Source of the DNA: Spirochaetaceae bacterium
GTDB lineage: Bacteria > Spirochaetota > Spirochaetia > Treponematales > Breznakiellaceae
Reading direction: 5' to 3'
Assembly (NCBI GenBank): GCA_031257075.1
Contig: JAIRPM010000111.1
Coordinates: forward strand, 1 to 15,379
DNA length: 15,379 nucleotides
Positions 13,083 to 15,379 of this stretch are shown here, in pieces. The translations under genes were made by a program, and so were the position numbers. How positions within the stretch are numbered: the first letter of the stretch is position 1; every line of letters begins with the position of its first letter. Under the pieces are notes generated by a model. That model was not told the DNA's origin and searched no databases. It saw only the letters and a list, made by a program, of their open reading frames with translations.

Positions 13083-14973
13083 AGAATTTTGCGTCCACAA
13101 GTAATTTTAGTATATACGTTTTAACATATAAACGCAGAGAATTTTTATCGTTTATGCTTCTTAACGGTTTATGCATATCGATAATATTATGTGATGTGTC
13201 ATCAAGCGCCGATTCGGTTATCGAGGAGCGTGTTTGTATTTTTAGTTCCTGAGCCATGTATGTCTTTATAATTGAATTAATATCGCGGGTAAGTTTATCG
13301 CGGTCTTTTTTATTTAAAATATGATTCCAGCGGTCGTTGAGCAGTTCCAAATAGGATTCAAAGGACGCGCCTTCGGGCAGTATTCTTTCAGCGATTTTCT
13401 GCGCCGCCGTTTTCAGGTTTTCGTTACTGCTGACGTTTACAATTTCGTTTTTTTTCTTTGATGGGGACATTCTTTTTGCCTCGGAAAACGCCTTAGGGCC
13501 GTATTTAACAAATGAGATAATCTTCACAACAAGAGGGAAGGAATACCAGAACGGCAGCGAAAGACGGCATGACATAAGTATACTATCACGTTTGAATTTA
13601 AATATAGTACGCCATGGTATAGGCCGGTAATTGCTGAACAGCATATCTTCGACAGGGTAGGGGCCGGCTTCTTCCTGCACAATAGCGGTGCGTTTGTCAC
13701 GGCCAATATGCGCAAGAGCAGGCGCAAAAAGATGTACTAGTTTTTCAAGCATTTCCTCAAAATCATCATCGAACCGCATTGTTGAATCTGAATGGTATTC
13801 CTCTAGTTTTTTTGTCCAGCGGTTTTTAATTTCCTGTAAAATGACTGCATTTGTTTCCTGTATCAATTTTTTGCACAAAGGAATAATACAGTCTTTTTTA
13901 ACAAGGCTTTCTTCACCGCCAAAATTGAATTTGATAATTTCCGGCATTTCAGAATTGCCGGCGCTTGTGGTTAATTGTTTTACATAATCAGATACCTCTT
14001 TTTCACCGTATACTTCTATTACAGACAGTTTTTTAGGTGTTTGAAAGGTATATATATCTTTTATGCCGTACAAATAAGGCGGCTCTGAAAACATTTTTAT
14101 TATGCCGTCAAAAGTAATTTCTTTTTCGCGCATATCCATTGCTGATGCTTTGTAATAATTACTGACAGAAAGCACGATATCGGCCGCCTGCCCCAGCGCC
14201 ATATGCCATGGCTTACGGTCATTGGCGCGTTCAACCTGCTCTCCCACATAATTTTTTATGAGTTGGCACAAAAACATCCATACCGAAAATGAAAAATCGC
14301 TTCCCTCTACTATATTGCTGATACATTCATTGGGATGATTTATAACCGTTTTGACAAATTCGCGCATATGGGCTTCCTGCATATTAAAGTGCGTAATTAG
14401 CTTATGTGCGAAAAATTCCAGCGTACCATGACGGTTGAAATTGTCGCGTATTTTTGAAAGCGCTATCTCCAGCAGGCGGCCCGGCAAATGCGAACTGAGC
14501 GCCAGCGCTGAACCATTGGAATCGGGGAACACTAATTTCAGAACGGGCAAAACTGACGACTGCGGGTCGGCAAGATAGGCTACAAGGGAATTGCCTACAA
14601 TAATGGTGCGGGTTTGGTCGGCGGGCAGCGTGATACGCAATGATTTTTCATCGGGCAGGGGGGATTCCACCGTATCGTCAATATTCGTGTACGCTGCCGC
14701 AACCAATTCCGCATAAAATCCAAGAAGAATAACAGTTTGAACGCCGTCCTCTTCGCGCATTTCAACTTTGCTCTGGCGGACAAGTTCATCAAGAGCGCGT
14801 ATGACTTTGGGATGGGTGTCTACCGCCCAATCTGCCAGCCGCTGCCCCATAGGGGAGTCTCCGCCAGCGTTGTTCTGCAAAAAACGGATAAACGGCACAA
14901 GCGGAATGCTAGCATTGCGTGTCTTGCCGGCGAAACTTCGCAGTATTGTGTATAAACCGACTCTCTCTCCCAT
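13081..14973 (-). CDS. Conserved-looking hypothetical protein, 630 residues
   Basis: Not recognised. The frame is long, has coding-like composition and shows no repeats, signal peptide or obvious enzymatic motif. It starts MGERVGLYTILRSFAGKTRN. Its N-terminal third is mixed alpha/beta with LGFYAELVAAAYTNIDDTVE. The middle is helix-rich and charged (QEIKNRWTKKLEEYHSDS). Near 466-492 lies a hydrophobic patch, LSLPFWYSFPLVVKIISF, that could be a membrane-dipping or buried helix. The C-terminus is Lys-rich and helical. A cytoplasmic or membrane-associated scaffold is possible, but no function is claimed. The ATG at 14973 has only a distant GAGG (about 16 nt upstream). It lies 55 nt after infB on the same strand and may be co-transcribed with it. 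Confidence 0.75.
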   Translation of the reverse strand: MGERVGLYTILRSFAGKTRNASIPLVPFIRFLQNNAGGDSPMGQRLADWAVDTHPKVIRALDELVRQSKVEMREEDGVQTVILLGFYAELVAAAYTNIDDTVESPLPDEKSLRITLPADQTRTIIVGNSLVAYLADPQSSVLPVLKLVFPDSNGSALALSSHLPGRLLEIALSKIRDNFNRHGTLEFFAHKLITHFNMQEAHMREFVKTVINHPNECISNIVEGSDFSFSVWMFLCQLIKNYVGEQVERANDRKPWHMALGQAADIVLSVSNYYKASAMDMREKEITFDGIIKMFSEPPYLYGIKDIYTFQTPKKLSVIEVYGEKEVSDYVKQLTTSAGNSEMPEIIKFNFGGEESLVKKDCIIPLCKKLIQETNAVILQEIKNRWTKKLEEYHSDSTMRFDDDFEEMLEKLVHLFAPALAHIGRDKRTAIVQEEAGPYPVEDMLFSNYRPIPWRTIFKFKRDSILMSCRLSLPFWYSFPLVVKIISFVKYGPKAFSEAKRMSPSKKKNEIVNVSSNENLKTAAQKIAERILPEGASFESYLELLNDRWNHILNKKDRDKLTRDINSIIKTYMAQELKIQTRSSITESALDDTSHNIIDMHKPLRSINDKNSLRLYVKTYILKLLVDAKF

Positions 14974-15028
14974 AGCCTATTAGTGAAACCTCTTGTTGTC
15001 TGTCCGCCTGTTTTTGCCGCGAAAACGC

Positions 15029-15379
15029 CTACCCGTTCAACTTCCTTGCAATTTCGATAATTTCAAATACTTCAAGTTCATCGCTTTCGCGGACATCTTC
15101 AAAGCCGTCTATGCTAATGCCGCATTCGTAGCCGGAGGAGACCTCGCGTACATCGTCCTTGAAGCGCCGGAGTCCGGCTATCTTGCCTGTGTAAATTACC
15201 GTGTCATTGCGTATCACATTGACGCTGGCGGAACGCTTGACCGTGCCGCTCTGCACATAACAGCCGGCGACCACGCCCGATTTGGAAATCTTGAACACCT
15301 GCCGCACTTCCACATTGGCAATGACTTCTTCCTTCGTGTCCGGTTTGAGCAGTCCTTCCATAGCCAACTGCATCTCTTC
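15029..15379 (-). CDS. infB: Translation initiation factor IF-2, C-terminal fragment
   Basis: The last 116 residues of IF-2; the gene continues past the right edge. IF-2 is the GTPase that brings fMet-tRNA to the 30S subunit and promotes subunit joining. The visible part is domain IV: EVRQVFKISKSGVVAGCYVQ, then GTVKRSASVNVIRNDTVIYT, GKIAGLRRFKDDVREV, SSGYECGISIDGFEDV and a terminal EIIEIARKLNG. This is the fMet-tRNA-binding beta-barrel and matches the family closely. The stop TAG is at 15031-15029. In many bacteria rbfA and truB follow infB; here an unrelated 630-residue gene does. Confidence 0.95.
   Translation of the reverse strand, partial: EEMQLAMEGLLKPDTKEEVIANVEVRQVFKISKSGVVAGCYVQSGTVKRSASVNVIRNDTVIYTGKIAGLRRFKDDVREVSSGYECGISIDGFEDVRESDELEVFEIIEIARKLNG

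Overview
The window looks like a chromosomal segment of a treponeme-like spirochaete. This is inferred from gene content and is not proven. The pointers are small outer-membrane beta-barrel proteins of spirochaete type, a very large lipoprotein with a loose lipobox (ALFAC), an Rpn/PD-(D/E)XK nuclease with EEGR repeats of the kind abundant in treponemes, and mid-range base composition with many T/A-rich promoters.

Layout. (1) 1-68, minus: the start of an exported protein, followed by a roughly 600-bp gene-poor stretch that holds a 16-G homopolymer and a good minus-strand promoter. (2) 675-1811, plus: a GT4 glycosyltransferase, convergent with the next block. (3) 1822-4935, minus: a five-gene run, in transcription order a TSCPD-domain protein, TcdA-like E1 enzyme, iron-complex/cobalamin-type ABC ATPase, single-domain ChrA-like transporter and rhomboid protease. 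A palindromic repeat splits it between TcdA and the ATPase. (4) 5077-5997, plus: an Rpn-type nuclease, divergent from block 3. (5) 6138-6626, minus: a small outer-membrane barrel. (6) 6847-9513, plus: an 888-residue lipoprotein with Ig-like modules and an ALK/LTK-type glycine-rich domain. (7) 9616-11697, plus: prephenate dehydrogenase (tyrA) and UDP-glucose 4-epimerase (galE), each with its own promoter. (8) About 11876-12982, plus: a second outer-membrane barrel. (9) 13081-15379, minus: an unrecognised 630-residue protein downstream of the 3' end of infB.

Two patterns run through the window. First, five intracellular-type genes (the glycosyltransferase, TSCPD protein, Rpn nuclease, tyrA and galE) have no Shine-Dalgarno sequence and a sigma70-like -10 box ending 6-9 nt before the start codon, so they are probably read from leaderless or near-leaderless mRNAs. 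Three of the four exported proteins have strong GGAGG/GAGGAG sites. Second, a 44-48-bp imperfect palindrome occurs three times in gene junctions. One copy is nested inside the loop of a strong terminator, and another supplies the last codons and stop of galE.

No tRNA, rRNA, CRISPR array or complete insertion sequence was seen. The candidates most worth pursuing are the leaderless/SD split, the palindromic repeat family, the G16 tract with its promoter, the ATPase-ChrA overlap and the glycine-rich lipoprotein.
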